Position numbers and translations under genes: made by a program
DNA from: Fuerstiella sp.
GTDB taxonomy: Bacteria; Planctomycetota; Planctomycetia; Planctomycetales; Planctomycetaceae
DNA: 64,000 nucleotides
Assembly (NCBI GenBank): GCA_029245955.1
Contig: JAQWOH010000015.1
Coordinates: 1-64,000 of the forward strand
Direction: 5' to 3'
Notes under the pieces: generated by a model
Told to the model about the DNA's origin: nothing
Seen by the model: only the letters and a program-made list of their open reading frames with translations
The model's database searches: none
Shown here: one piece after another, positions 27,285 to 35,622 of the stretch
How positions within the stretch are numbered: the first letter of the stretch is position 1
Layout of the letters: each line of letters starts with the position of its first letter

Positions 27285-28388
27285 CTACGCAGCGCGTCTG
27301 ACAAACGGACGAATGTCTGCGTCTTCACTTTCAGCAGGTTCAAGGATGCCACACAGTTCCAGCAGTTCTTCGATTTCCGGGAAGGACATGACGCTTCCGG
27401 TTGCGCTGTTGTACGGTTCCGTCACCTGCCGCCGCAGGACCTCGGGGTAGTCGTATTCAATTTCCTGATACACACTGCGAAACGCCGGCAGTACGGAAAA
27501 CATGTCCGGCAGTTCCCATGTGCGTCGAGTTTCCTCGTCGGTCATCAGCTCTTCATAGAATTTTTCGCCCGCCTTGGAACCGATTGTTGTAAGTTCGATA
27601 TCGCCGGGAGCATGCCCGTGGCCAGGTGCCAGTCGGTAGATCATGACTTTGGCCAGATCTTCAATTCGCATCACGGGCATCTTTGTCACAAAGACTTCAC
27701 CACCGCGAGCTAATTCGGAGGCCTGCAGAACCAGACGACATGCCTGCTGCAGCGTCATCACAAACCGTGTCATTTCTGAATCTGTCAGCGTGACCGGTCC
27801 GCCTGCTTCAATCTGACGCTCGAAGACCGTTGCGACAGACCCCCTGGAGCCCAGTACGTTGCCAAACCGAGTGGAGCTGAAGACAGTACGTTTGTTGATT
27901 TTCAGGCTGTTGGCGGCCGTGATGAGTCGTTCACCCATCAGTTTCGACGTGCCCAGCACGTTGGTCGGATTGACGCCCTTGTCGGAGCTGGTGAAGATCA
28001 CTCGTTCGACGTTGTTGTTCAGTGCCGCCTGAATAACGTTTTTGACGCCGATGATATTCGTTTGAGTCGCATCGAACGGAGACTTCTCACACAGAATCAC
28101 GTGTTTCAGTGCCGCAAGGTGGTACACCACGTCGACGCCTTCGAACAGCATGTCAAGGCGGTCCGAATCGCGAATGTCACCCACGTGGCACAAGGCAGTG
28201 ACGCCTTCCCGACTTTCTTCTGTGATCTGTGCTTCGATCTCCTGTTCAAGGAAAAAGATTTCTGATTCGTTGCTGTCAATGACGCGGACTTCGCGAGGAT
28301 TCTGAGAAACAATCTGGCGAACCAGTTCGCGACCGACAGTGCCGCACCCACCGGTGACGAGCGCCGTTTTTCCGGTTAGAAATGCCAT
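27285..28388 (-). CDS. nucleotide-sugar 4,6-dehydratase-like SDR (PseB/WbpM-like)
   Basis: A 367-residue extended SDR of the polysaccharide biosynthesis (CapD/PseB/FlaA1) group. The NAD(P)-binding loop is TGGCGTVGREL near the N-terminus, followed by VRVIDSNES. The catalytic region reads TSSDKGVNPTNVLGTSK. In PseB-type enzymes the position before GxxK is Tyr and in WbpM-type enzymes Met; here it is Leu. Such enzymes make 4-keto-6-deoxy sugars from UDP-GlcNAc. A relative with altered chemistry, or a different nucleotide sugar, is possible. It precedes the sulfotransferase gene by 16 bp. Confidence 0.82.
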   Translation of the reverse strand: MAFLTGKTALVTGGCGTVGRELVRQIVSQNPREVRVIDSNESEIFFLEQEIEAQITEESREGVTALCHVGDIRDSDRLDMLFEGVDVVYHLAALKHVILCEKSPFDATQTNIIGVKNVIQAALNNNVERVIFTSSDKGVNPTNVLGTSKLMGERLITAANSLKINKRTVFSSTRFGNVLGSRGSVATVFERQIEAGGPVTLTDSEMTRFVMTLQQACRLVLQASELARGGEVFVTKMPVMRIEDLAKVMIYRLAPGHGHAPGDIELTTIGSKAGEKFYEELMTDEETRRTWELPDMFSVLPAFRSVYQEIEYDYPEVLRRQVTEPYNSATGSVMSFPEIEELLELCGILEPAESEDADIRPFVRRAA

Positions 28389-28513
28389 TGTGTTTTACCC
28401 TGGTGAGAGATTGGAGATGTGACCTGAGTCCCGCATCAGGGCGCGGCAACGTTCGTGTTCGAATTGTTTGTTCGAACAAACGGACGATGCGGCCTGAGTA
28501 TGGGAACAGAATT

Positions 28514-29107
28514 TCAAGCAGCCCTTGTGGCTGCACGGTTTCGGTAGAGAGACGGGTCAACGATGGAGGCCATCGCTGAGGTGTTGAGACTGCCGCCGAG
28601 ATGGGCGTTGATGTGGTGTATGGGTTCATCGCTGCCGGCAGCGATGTCGTTGTAGGGAATTTCCAGACAGTTGATGTGATTCGATTCTGCGATCCATTTC
28701 CGAAATCGAATGATTTCTCCGCGAAACAATCGGGCCATGCGATTGTCATCGATGCTCGAATCCAGCTGCATGTTCTGCAGCATGCGCCGTTGAGAATCCA
28801 GGATTTCGTCCAAATCGCGTCGCATAAAGACGACGTTATAGCGGCGGTCGGCAGGCAGGTCGTACAGCAGGCTGTAGACCATCTTGACGGCTTTGCCGCA
28901 ACACTGCTGCAGCCAGTTGGGATTGTCCTTTGTTCGTTTGACGGGTTCGAATTCGTAGTAGCCGTTGGGATTGTCGGAATCCGCCTGGCGCTGACCGTCG
29001 CACAGGGGCGGGACTCCACCGGCTTCCAGCATCTTCATCATCATCGACGTACCGGACCTGGGCAGGCCGGTGACAACGACAATCTGATTTTCCTTAATCA
29101 CGGACAT
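28514..29107 (-). CDS. small sulfotransferase-family protein
   Basis: A 197-residue sulfotransferase-family protein. The N-terminal loop VVVTGLPRSGTSMMMKML is a P-loop-like PAPS-binding motif, and VVFMRRDLDEILDSQRRML (about 92-110) provides the Arg and Ser that contact the 3'-phosphate in this superfamily. It is shorter than most sulfotransferases, and the C-terminal portion after residue 180 looks unstructured. It lies between thioredoxin (37 bp) and the 4,6-dehydratase-like gene (125 bp). This is the second sulfotransferase of the locus. Confidence 0.82.
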   Translation of the reverse strand: MSVIKENQIVVVTGLPRSGTSMMMKMLEAGGVPPLCDGQRQADSDNPNGYYEFEPVKRTKDNPNWLQQCCGKAVKMVYSLLYDLPADRRYNVVFMRRDLDEILDSQRRMLQNMQLDSSIDDNRMARLFRGEIIRFRKWIAESNHINCLEIPYNDIAAGSDEPIHHINAHLGGSLNTSAMASIVDPSLYRNRAATRAA

Positions 29108-29144
29108 TCGTACGGTTTGTCACTACTTATTGGATATCTTGAAC

Positions 29145-29474
29145 TCAGGCAGCCTGGTTCTGTTCGCTGGCTGTGTCGATCATTTTTCGTAACTGATTTT
29201 CGGTGAGTGCTCCCGTCTTTCGTGTGACTTCCTGGCCATTACGGAAACTCACGAATGTTGGAACACCTGCGATCTTGTATTCCGCTGCGGTTTGAGGGTT
29301 CTGGTCGATGTTGATCGACACGATTTCCGCCGTGCCAGTGAGTTCGTCATGCAGTCGGTCAACCAGCGGTTGCATCATCTTGCATGGCGGACACCATGAC
29401 GCCCAGAAGTCGACAAGGACGGGTTGCTCTGATTTCAGCACCTTGTCTGCGAATATTTCGTCGCTGATTTGCAT
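29145..29474 (-). CDS. thioredoxin with CPPC active site
   Basis: A 109-residue thioredoxin with no signal peptide. The redox motif is WCPPC (Cys28, Cys31) in VDFWASWCPPCKMMQPL, a variant of the usual WCGPC. The cis-Pro motif is AGVPTFVSF. The ATG at 29474 is chosen from the family start; the longer frame reaches back into the epimerase gene and lacks similarity. The gene sits 65 bp after the SQD1-like gene and before a sulfotransferase gene. Electron supply for sulfite or APS chemistry needed by sulfur-sugar synthesis is an attractive guess, but a general cytosolic role is equally possible. Confidence 0.92.
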   Translation of the reverse strand: MQISDEIFADKVLKSEQPVLVDFWASWCPPCKMMQPLVDRLHDELTGTAEIVSINIDQNPQTAAEYKIAGVPTFVSFRNGQEVTRKTGALTENQLRKMIDTASEQNQAA

Positions 29475-29539
29475 AGGGATTCGCTCAACTGATCTTATGA
29501 TTCGGTATGCCAGCCTGCGGGGCTTCATCTGTGTTCTGT

Positions 29540-31036
29540 CTACGCGGCTTTGTCTTTGATCTCCGGCTTCCAGGTCTCCAGCACTTTGAGCTTGGCCGAT
29601 TCGCCCGACCACTTGGTGGTGGGGAAGAGTTTCGATTCCTGTTCCTTGATACGTGCGACTGCTTCCGGTTTTGTCAGTACCTCGAACATGCCTCGCACTT
29701 CGTCTTCGAACGATGATTCGGATGCAAAGCCGAAGTTTTCACTGAGCTTGTCGTGAATGACTTCGTACGGATGTTCTTCCGCTTCAACGCGTGGGTTTTC
29801 GATCCGCTGAACTTCGGTGTCCAGACCGAATTCGGCGCCAATCGTGGCGACCGTCTGAGCAATCTGTTTGACCGACATGACGTCCGTTACCTGATTAACC
29901 ACGTCGTACTGACCAGGTTCCGGCGGGGCGGCAATAAGTCGCGTGATGCACTGCATGGCATCCTTGAGTGTGATGTAACCGCGAAGCTGATTTCCACTGC
30001 CGTAAATCGTTAGTGGCATGCCGATCACTGCCTGAGCAACAAAGCGATTGACCACTGTGCCCCACCATTCATCGATATCAAAACGAGTCGCTAACGATGG
30101 GTGAGCAGCCAGTTCATCGGAATGGTTGCCATAGATCACGCCCTGCATCACATCGTAGCTGCGCAGCCACCAGTACTTGCAGGCTTCGTACACACTGAAT
30201 GTACCCTGAACCTTGCTGACGTGGTAAAAGCTGACGGGATCCCGAGGCGTCAGTTCGCCACCCAGACTCCATTCTTCACCCTTGTACTGCAGCACAGCGT
30301 CGCCGGGAAACAGGCCTTCAAACAGTGGGCGACCGGTGAGTGGACTGCCGTATTCACCCATTGTGCCAAGTTTGATAATGGATGCGTCCGGCGCGTGGTC
30401 GCGAACGCCGAAGAGCAGACCGAGCGTACCGACGACGTTGTTCTGAATGGTGTCGACGGCTTTGTCGACATCCGCCATGCTGTAAGGAGCACTGGGGATT
30501 TCGGCGAACTGAACGATGGATTCCGGCTGAACTTCCTTGATGTACGCGAATAACGCGTCGCGATCCATCAGATCGATTTCTTGAAAATTGATCTCCACGC
30601 CGAGTTCTTCGTTGGCAGCTTTGACTCGATTCTCCATCGTTTCGATGGGAATAACCGATTGCGCGCCGCGTTCGGACACCAGTTTTCGTCGCAGCAGATT
30701 GTCGATGCCGTAGACCTTGCAGCCCAGCTTCGCCAGTTTCAGTGCCAGCGGCCAGCCGAGATAACCGTCCATTCCAAGAATCAGCACGCGCATGCCGTCC
30801 AGCAGATACCCTGAATCCGTCTTCTTCCATTCGGTACAGTGTTCGAACGTGATCGACGTGGGATCGAAGTAACCGATCTCCGGACGACGTTTACATTCCA
30901 CCACCAACTGACCTTCAGCCGCCTTGCGAAAGGCTGCCTGGCCGCACGCCCGGAAATCGACGTGTCCTTTGAATTCGACAGCTGGACAGCTCCAGCAGGT
31001 CTGGTTGGCGTTGTGACAGGCAGTGGATTCAGACAT
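29540..31036 (-). CDS. UDP-sulfoquinovose-synthase-like (SQD1) enzyme with Cys-rich N-terminal extension
   Basis: A 498-residue protein. Residues 1-70 hold six Cys (C7, C14, C17, C31, C48, C67), with CWSC at 14-17, suggesting a metal- or cluster-binding module. From about residue 82 a Rossmann-fold SDR begins (VLILGMDGYLGWPLA, then VYGIDNLLRR). Its sequence follows SQD1 closely: FAEIPSAPYSM, NNVVGTLGLLF, KLGTMGEYG with Thr225, and FYHVSK with Tyr271 and Lys275. SQD1 converts UDP-glucose and sulfite to UDP-sulfoquinovose. SQD1 relatives can also be ordinary nucleotide-sugar epimerases, so the substrate is not proven. The extension is not part of the plant or cyanobacterial enzymes I know. A downstream start (Met82) would remove it. 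Confidence 0.82.
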   Translation of the reverse strand: MSESTACHNANQTCWSCPAVEFKGHVDFRACGQAAFRKAAEGQLVVECKRRPEIGYFDPTSITFEHCTEWKKTDSGYLLDGMRVLILGMDGYLGWPLALKLAKLGCKVYGIDNLLRRKLVSERGAQSVIPIETMENRVKAANEELGVEINFQEIDLMDRDALFAYIKEVQPESIVQFAEIPSAPYSMADVDKAVDTIQNNVVGTLGLLFGVRDHAPDASIIKLGTMGEYGSPLTGRPLFEGLFPGDAVLQYKGEEWSLGGELTPRDPVSFYHVSKVQGTFSVYEACKYWWLRSYDVMQGVIYGNHSDELAAHPSLATRFDIDEWWGTVVNRFVAQAVIGMPLTIYGSGNQLRGYITLKDAMQCITRLIAAPPEPGQYDVVNQVTDVMSVKQIAQTVATIGAEFGLDTEVQRIENPRVEAEEHPYEVIHDKLSENFGFASESSFEDEVRGMFEVLTKPEAVARIKEQESKLFPTTKWSGESAKLKVLETWKPEIKDKAA

Positions 31037-31120
31037 GGATTTGATGGGATTCTGGAGGAACTGAAATGGGCAGTCACATACAGCACTAAGCGGAATAGCG
31101 GGCGTCTCTGTGGTCGTGGT

Positions 31121-32407
31121 CTAAGCGGCTTTGTAACGTTCCTGTGCTGCGGGCATGATGACATCCAGGACGTTTTCGACTTTCATGTCGTCCGGAATCT
31201 GTCCGAGGTTATTGCCTCGAACGAAGAACGATGATTCTGTGTACGTGTGTTTGCCGTTGATGGCCGTCGGTTCGATCAGCTGTGACAGATTCATCCGTCC
31301 CGACAGCGCTACGTTTGTAGCAGGCATGACCACAAGGTCGGGTGCCCGATGAGCAAACGAACCGGTGTAGATATCCGTGCCGCGATGGACGTCCGTTGCG
31401 ATTTTCACACCATTAACTTCGGTTGATAAAAGAAACCTCGTCAACTGCTGCATCAGCTCTTCGGCCTGTTCATTCGTCACCGTTCCGCCGGGATGCCGGC
31501 CCTCACGATGCAGATAGATTCGTCCGGGATCCATGGCGAACGCCTGTGTTGCGGGCAGCATGTCGATGTACGACGGCCGATCCGATTCACGCAATTGCAG
31601 ATATCCGTTTTGGGCCAGCAGGCAGTTCAGATTGACGCTCATCTTCTGAGCCGCAAAGCCGTGATCGGATACGGCGGCAATGGTTGTGTCGTCGTCCAGT
31701 CGTTCCAGGATTCGACCGATCTGAACGTCGACTTCGTGATAGAAATCCAGAAACGGCTGGTGGTGTGGCGAAGAGGCGTCCTCATAGTCTTCCCACAGAT
31801 AGTGATTCAGTCGGTCTGTGCCGGTCAGCACAAACATGATCTGTTGCCAGTCTTCACGGTCCCAGTGATGATGCAGCGCTTCGCAGCGAGTGGCCATGAC
31901 CTTGTGCAGTTCGGACACGAATTCCGACTTGCCGGTCTCAATCAGTGACATGTCTGCGTCGATGGAATAACCGACGGCTTCCAGCCACGGCAACTGGTCT
32001 GCAGGATGAACGGCTTTCTTCAGGTCCAGAGCAACAAAGCCGGAAACCAGCATCCCATCCAGTGGCTGTGCGGGATACGTCTGCGGCACATTCATGATCA
32101 GGGACGGGCTGCTGTCTTCCCGCTGCCAGAACGGTTTTGTCCGAAACGTGCGCGATGAGGTGAAGCCAAGCGTGTAGCTGCCGTCGATCAGGTCCGTGAA
32201 GCCGTAGACATTATGTCCGCCGGAATTCTCGCCCGTGACGATTGACGCCCATGCTGCCGACGATACCTCCGGCAGCGCAGATTTCATCGGTACCAGTGTG
32301 CCGGACGACAGCAGTGGTTTGCTGTTCGGCATGACGCCTGAATCAGCAAACTGCTGCCACATCCATCGTGGCAGTCCATCGATCCCAAGTAAAAATAGTG
32401 CAGGCAT
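31121..32407 (-). CDS. type I phosphodiesterase/nucleotide pyrophosphatase-like hydrolase
   Basis: A 428-residue member of the alkaline phosphatase superfamily. The metal and nucleophile residues are visible as LLGIDGLP (Asp), SSAAWASIVTGE (nucleophile Ser/Thr region), TGTDRLNHYLW (Asp and His), AVSDHGF (Asp-His) and a later His in GKHTYTES. The family hydrolyses phosphodiester or pyrophosphate bonds, and relatives are sulfatases or phosphotransferases. No signal peptide is seen at the chosen ATG (32407), which has AAAGG just upstream, so a cytoplasmic role is likely. It lies within the glycan run, where it may act on nucleotide sugars or their by-products. That is an inference. Confidence 0.84.
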   Translation of the reverse strand: MPALFLLGIDGLPRWMWQQFADSGVMPNSKPLLSSGTLVPMKSALPEVSSAAWASIVTGENSGGHNVYGFTDLIDGSYTLGFTSSRTFRTKPFWQREDSSPSLIMNVPQTYPAQPLDGMLVSGFVALDLKKAVHPADQLPWLEAVGYSIDADMSLIETGKSEFVSELHKVMATRCEALHHHWDREDWQQIMFVLTGTDRLNHYLWEDYEDASSPHHQPFLDFYHEVDVQIGRILERLDDDTTIAAVSDHGFAAQKMSVNLNCLLAQNGYLQLRESDRPSYIDMLPATQAFAMDPGRIYLHREGRHPGGTVTNEQAEELMQQLTRFLLSTEVNGVKIATDVHRGTDIYTGSFAHRAPDLVVMPATNVALSGRMNLSQLIEPTAINGKHTYTESSFFVRGNNLGQIPDDMKVENVLDVIMPAAQERYKAA

Positions 32408-32540
32408 TCCTTTGCCTTGTCCTTGTGCGGGACGGTCCGCATGCTGATTTGAGCTGACGCTCGGAAGATAATAGCCCGCTGCCGTTGGTCGCCGACTGAG
32501 TAAATGTGAATATAAGGGGCGTAATCCCGAGGAAAAAACT

Positions 32541-32936
32541 CTAGATGTAACCAAGTTGTCGAAGTCGCTCTGCGACGGCTTCCGAATCTTCTTCATCCAT
32601 AAAGTCGTCCGCGGCACAGACCTGATCCAGCACATAAACCACGTGGGAGACTTCATGTTTGAAAAGCTGCGCCACGACTTCTGCCGATTTGTCGATCCCG
32701 TCCGTAACGACCACAAGCTGCTGATCGTCCTTCACCAGATTGCTGACCGCCTTCGTGTCTATGTTACCGTCGACAGGATAGGCCGGGCCCTGGATCAGTC
32801 CTGCCCTGCCGTCCTGAGAGATTGATACCGCAGGTGCCAGGCTGGCGATGGCCTCTGACGTGAAATTGATAAGGACGTCGCCGTCCTGAAGAAGTTCAGT
32901 GAGAGCGTCGATCGAATTAACCGTTCGGATATTCAT
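32541..32936 (-). CDS. small acidic protein of unknown function
   Basis: A 131-residue acidic protein that I do not recognise. It starts MNIRTVNSIDALTELLQDGD, has hydrophobic strands such as QLVVVTDGI and SHVVYVLDQV that alternate with helices, and ends in DEEDSEAVAERLRQLGYI. The pattern suggests a small alpha/beta fold. It has one Cys, no signal peptide and no membrane segment. It is on the same strand as its neighbours, 52 bp after the TylF-like gene and 133 bp before the phosphodiesterase gene, which makes a real gene in the glycan operon likely. Confidence 0.65.
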   Translation of the reverse strand: MNIRTVNSIDALTELLQDGDVLINFTSEAIASLAPAVSISQDGRAGLIQGPAYPVDGNIDTKAVSNLVKDDQQLVVVTDGIDKSAEVVAQLFKHEVSHVVYVLDQVCAADDFMDEEDSEAVAERLRQLGYI

Positions 32937-32988
32937 AGGACCATCGTTCGTGATGTGCTGGATAAAGTAGAATTTCGAATCTTGGGTT

Positions 32989-33729
32989 TCAGATTTTGAT
33001 TACGACCGCGTGGCCGTTCAGGTTGTGAAGGATGATGCGGTCGTTCATGTTCCGTTGCTCATCCACGCACTTCAGGATGCCATCGCAGGACTGAAAGCCG
33101 TAGTCGTCGTACACGACAATACCGCCTGGAACAAGACGGTCCCAGACCCACTGAGTCACCTCTTTGGCTGACTGATACACTTCCACATCGATGTGACACA
33201 TGCGGAACGTCAGATCCTGCACTTCATTTTCTGTTTCGTCCGGGAAGATCCCCTGCAGGATTTCGACGTTCATTAACTGCATGTTTCGGGCAAGATCGAC
33301 CACGACTTCGGGTGACCTATCGTCGTGCTCATCACCACCGTACGTTTCGTCCATTTCACCGGTCTTCACGACGCCGGTGAACGTGTCACACAGGTAGACA
33401 TTGTCCGTAATGCCGCATTCCTGAGCCTTGCGAGCGATCAGAGCGCCTGTGCCACCGCGCCGGACACCGACTTCCAGAATGGCGCCTTCGGACAGTTTTG
33501 CACTTTGCTCGGTCAACTGCCACAGTTCGTAGCAGCGGTATTTGTCAACCAGCGTGTGATGCTGGATGTCATCGTACGCATTGATGAAATGCTGATCGAT
33601 GTTCCATGGCGAATACGTAGCCAGCGGAAACAGGTCTTCGTAGGCCAGCGATGTTGTTCGCGGAACTCGATTGACGCGAAATCCGAAGGTTCGAAACGCG
33701 TGTTTGACGGATGTTTTGAGCGCACTCAT
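32989..33729 (-). CDS. TylF/macrocin O-methyltransferase-like protein
   Basis: A 246-residue class I methyltransferase of the TylF family, which methylates sugar hydroxyls. The SAM-binding segment is AILEVGVRRGGTGALIARKA. DTFTG, FRMCHIDVEVYQS and GGIVVYDDYGF carry the acidic residues that bind the metal in this family. The ATG at 33729, with AGGGAAG eight bases upstream, is preferred to 33849. The gene is on the minus strand between the glycosyltransferase and the small acidic protein. O-methylation of a sugar in the polysaccharide is a sensible inference. Confidence 0.88.
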   Translation of the reverse strand: MSALKTSVKHAFRTFGFRVNRVPRTTSLAYEDLFPLATYSPWNIDQHFINAYDDIQHHTLVDKYRCYELWQLTEQSAKLSEGAILEVGVRRGGTGALIARKAQECGITDNVYLCDTFTGVVKTGEMDETYGGDEHDDRSPEVVVDLARNMQLMNVEILQGIFPDETENEVQDLTFRMCHIDVEVYQSAKEVTQWVWDRLVPGGIVVYDDYGFQSCDGILKCVDEQRNMNDRIILHNLNGHAVVIKI

Positions 33730-34027
33730 GAAGTCAACTTCCCTGTTGATTTCAGTGAATCCGGCCAGAGCAGGGTGTGCCGTGCCTGCCAAGACCCTAA
33801 AAAGTCTGTCGCGAAGGATATCCCACACGGAAAATCGGGCCAACACCAATCAGCAGACCTGGGATGTTCGGGGCGTCGCGGATCGCGTTTGTCGCCACAG
33901 TGCAGGACTGTTGTGGCGTCCTGTCCTTTGATTCTGCTTAGGGTAATGGTCCCAAGTTACATAACCACCAAGACTTAAGAGCCGTCCTGACTCTCTGCCG
34001 GTCGAGATTTCCTGCCCCGGGCAGGCT

Positions 34028-35224
34028 TCAGGCGTTGCGGTAGGCGTGAATTCTACGCCCCAGCGTGGCGCGAATGATTCCAACCAGAAACGCCGTATTC
34101 GCCAGCAAGAAGCTGAAAGCTATGCCCGTACCAGGAAGATTGCGGCCAAACGCACTTGCCAGCCAATTCAGTCCGGCCATGGCAAACAGAACCAGGTAGG
34201 GCAGGGCCGCCAGGATTGAAAACATGCCGGGGGCAGCGAACAGCAGCCAGCAGGACGCGGCCAGTGCGATCAGCAGAAACACCGGTGAAAGCCACTTCAA
34301 CAGTTTGTGAGACCACAATGCGAGCGCGTACCAGGGGTGACGCAGCGGGTTGAGCAGAGTCGGACGAGACCAGGTACCCTGCCAGTTTCGCAGAGTCTGA
34401 CGAATACGTCTTCGCAACGTGATTCCGGACCCTTCCTCGAATTCGTTAAATGCTTTTGCCAGCGGTTCGTGTACGACGTGGTAGCCCTGCTGCACAACGT
34501 CAAGGGGCACAATGCAGTCTTCGCCAATTGACGGGTCCATTGTCAGCAGCAGCTCACGGCGGACGGCGAAGGAAGCTCCCGCGACCACCGCCAGCCAGCC
34601 CAGCTGAGATTCCAGATGACGCACCTTCATCTCATAATTCCAGTAAAATCCCTGGCTGGCGGTGTTTGCATCACCGTTGCCGGGTGAGTACATCAGCCGA
34701 CCATCAACCGCTCCGACATGAGGGTCCTGAAATCTCTGTGCCACCCTTTTCAGGAATTCGACGTCGAAAACAATGTCTGCATCCGTGAATACCACGATCT
34801 CGGAAGTCACCTTTTTCAAGGCTTCGTTCTGTGTTCCCGTTTTTCCCAGCCCCGGTGTTTCCATCAAGCTGACGCGATCATCTGCGATCGACCGCACAAC
34901 TTCACATGTGCGGTCCGTTGAGCCGTCCGAAGCCACCAGAATTCTTACACGGTCTGCTGGGTAGTCACACGCCAGCGTATTCGTGATTCGCTGGCATATG
35001 ACGGCTTCCTCGTTATGCACGGTTAACAGGACAGTCATTTCCGGCCACGGTTCCTGTACATCTGATTTCACAGATCCGCGGCGGATGACGGCACGCCGGA
35101 CAGCGACACACAGTTGCAGGAAGCGGCCGTAGCCATCATAGATCCAGTACAGGACGGCGGTTGAAACTGCCAGTAGTAGCCATGCCATGAGTCGTTCCTT
35201 CGACCAATTGCGAAAACGGGTCAC
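34028..35224 (-). CDS. membrane-bound family 2 glycosyltransferase
   Basis: A 398-residue GT2 enzyme with an N-terminal membrane segment (about 12-30) and three or four C-terminal membrane spans (about 305-385). The cytoplasmic GT-A domain has VASDGSTDRT, VFTDADIVFD (DxD-type motif), GEDCIVPLDV and RQTLRNWQGTW, which resembles the QxxRW motif of processive synthases such as hyaluronan or poly-GlcNAc synthases. It is the first gene of the long minus-strand run. It may build or extend the backbone of the polysaccharide; the sugar cannot be predicted. Confidence 0.88.
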   Translation of the reverse strand: MTRFRNWSKERLMAWLLLAVSTAVLYWIYDGYGRFLQLCVAVRRAVIRRGSVKSDVQEPWPEMTVLLTVHNEEAVICQRITNTLACDYPADRVRILVASDGSTDRTCEVVRSIADDRVSLMETPGLGKTGTQNEALKKVTSEIVVFTDADIVFDVEFLKRVAQRFQDPHVGAVDGRLMYSPGNGDANTASQGFYWNYEMKVRHLESQLGWLAVVAGASFAVRRELLLTMDPSIGEDCIVPLDVVQQGYHVVHEPLAKAFNEFEEGSGITLRRRIRQTLRNWQGTWSRPTLLNPLRHPWYALALWSHKLLKWLSPVFLLIALAASCWLLFAAPGMFSILAALPYLVLFAMAGLNWLASAFGRNLPGTGIAFSFLLANTAFLVGIIRATLGRRIHAYRNA

Positions 35225-35622
35225 AAAAACACTGGCTGAGTCAGTGGCGACTTTGTCGCGAGCTTCTATGCGAACATCCGGGCTACTGGCTTGTACTCGA
35301 ATATGGGCGAGGGGCCAATGTTGATATTACGCGTCCGGGGGAAGATAGGTTGCCTGCGTGACTATTAGTGCTTAAGGGGGTGTGGCGGTGGTCTGGCTTG
35401 GGGTGAATCTGAATTTTCAGGACGAGCGGCGCAGGTCTGCGTGGATTCCGGGTCACCAACGGGAAAATTGTAGCCCGCTTTTGAGATGTTGCGTAAGCTG
35501 GTAACAGGCACTCGGTCAGACGAAATGCGGTCTGACGGGAAGCTTCAGTTTTTCAGGTCTCTGCGGCATTTTTTCGTTCGGGGTTTCTTCCCACACGCCC
35601 CCTGCTGACATGTTTTTGTCTG
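35225..35622. other. gene-free divergent promoter region
   Basis: About 400 bp between the divergent glycosyltransferase gene and the orphan exported protein. A 7-bp inverted repeat (GTCAGAC at 35515-35521 and GTCTGAC at 35530-35536) lies about 90 bp before the plus-strand start. No coding frame was found. Promoters of the glycan run should lie in this stretch. Confidence 0.45.
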
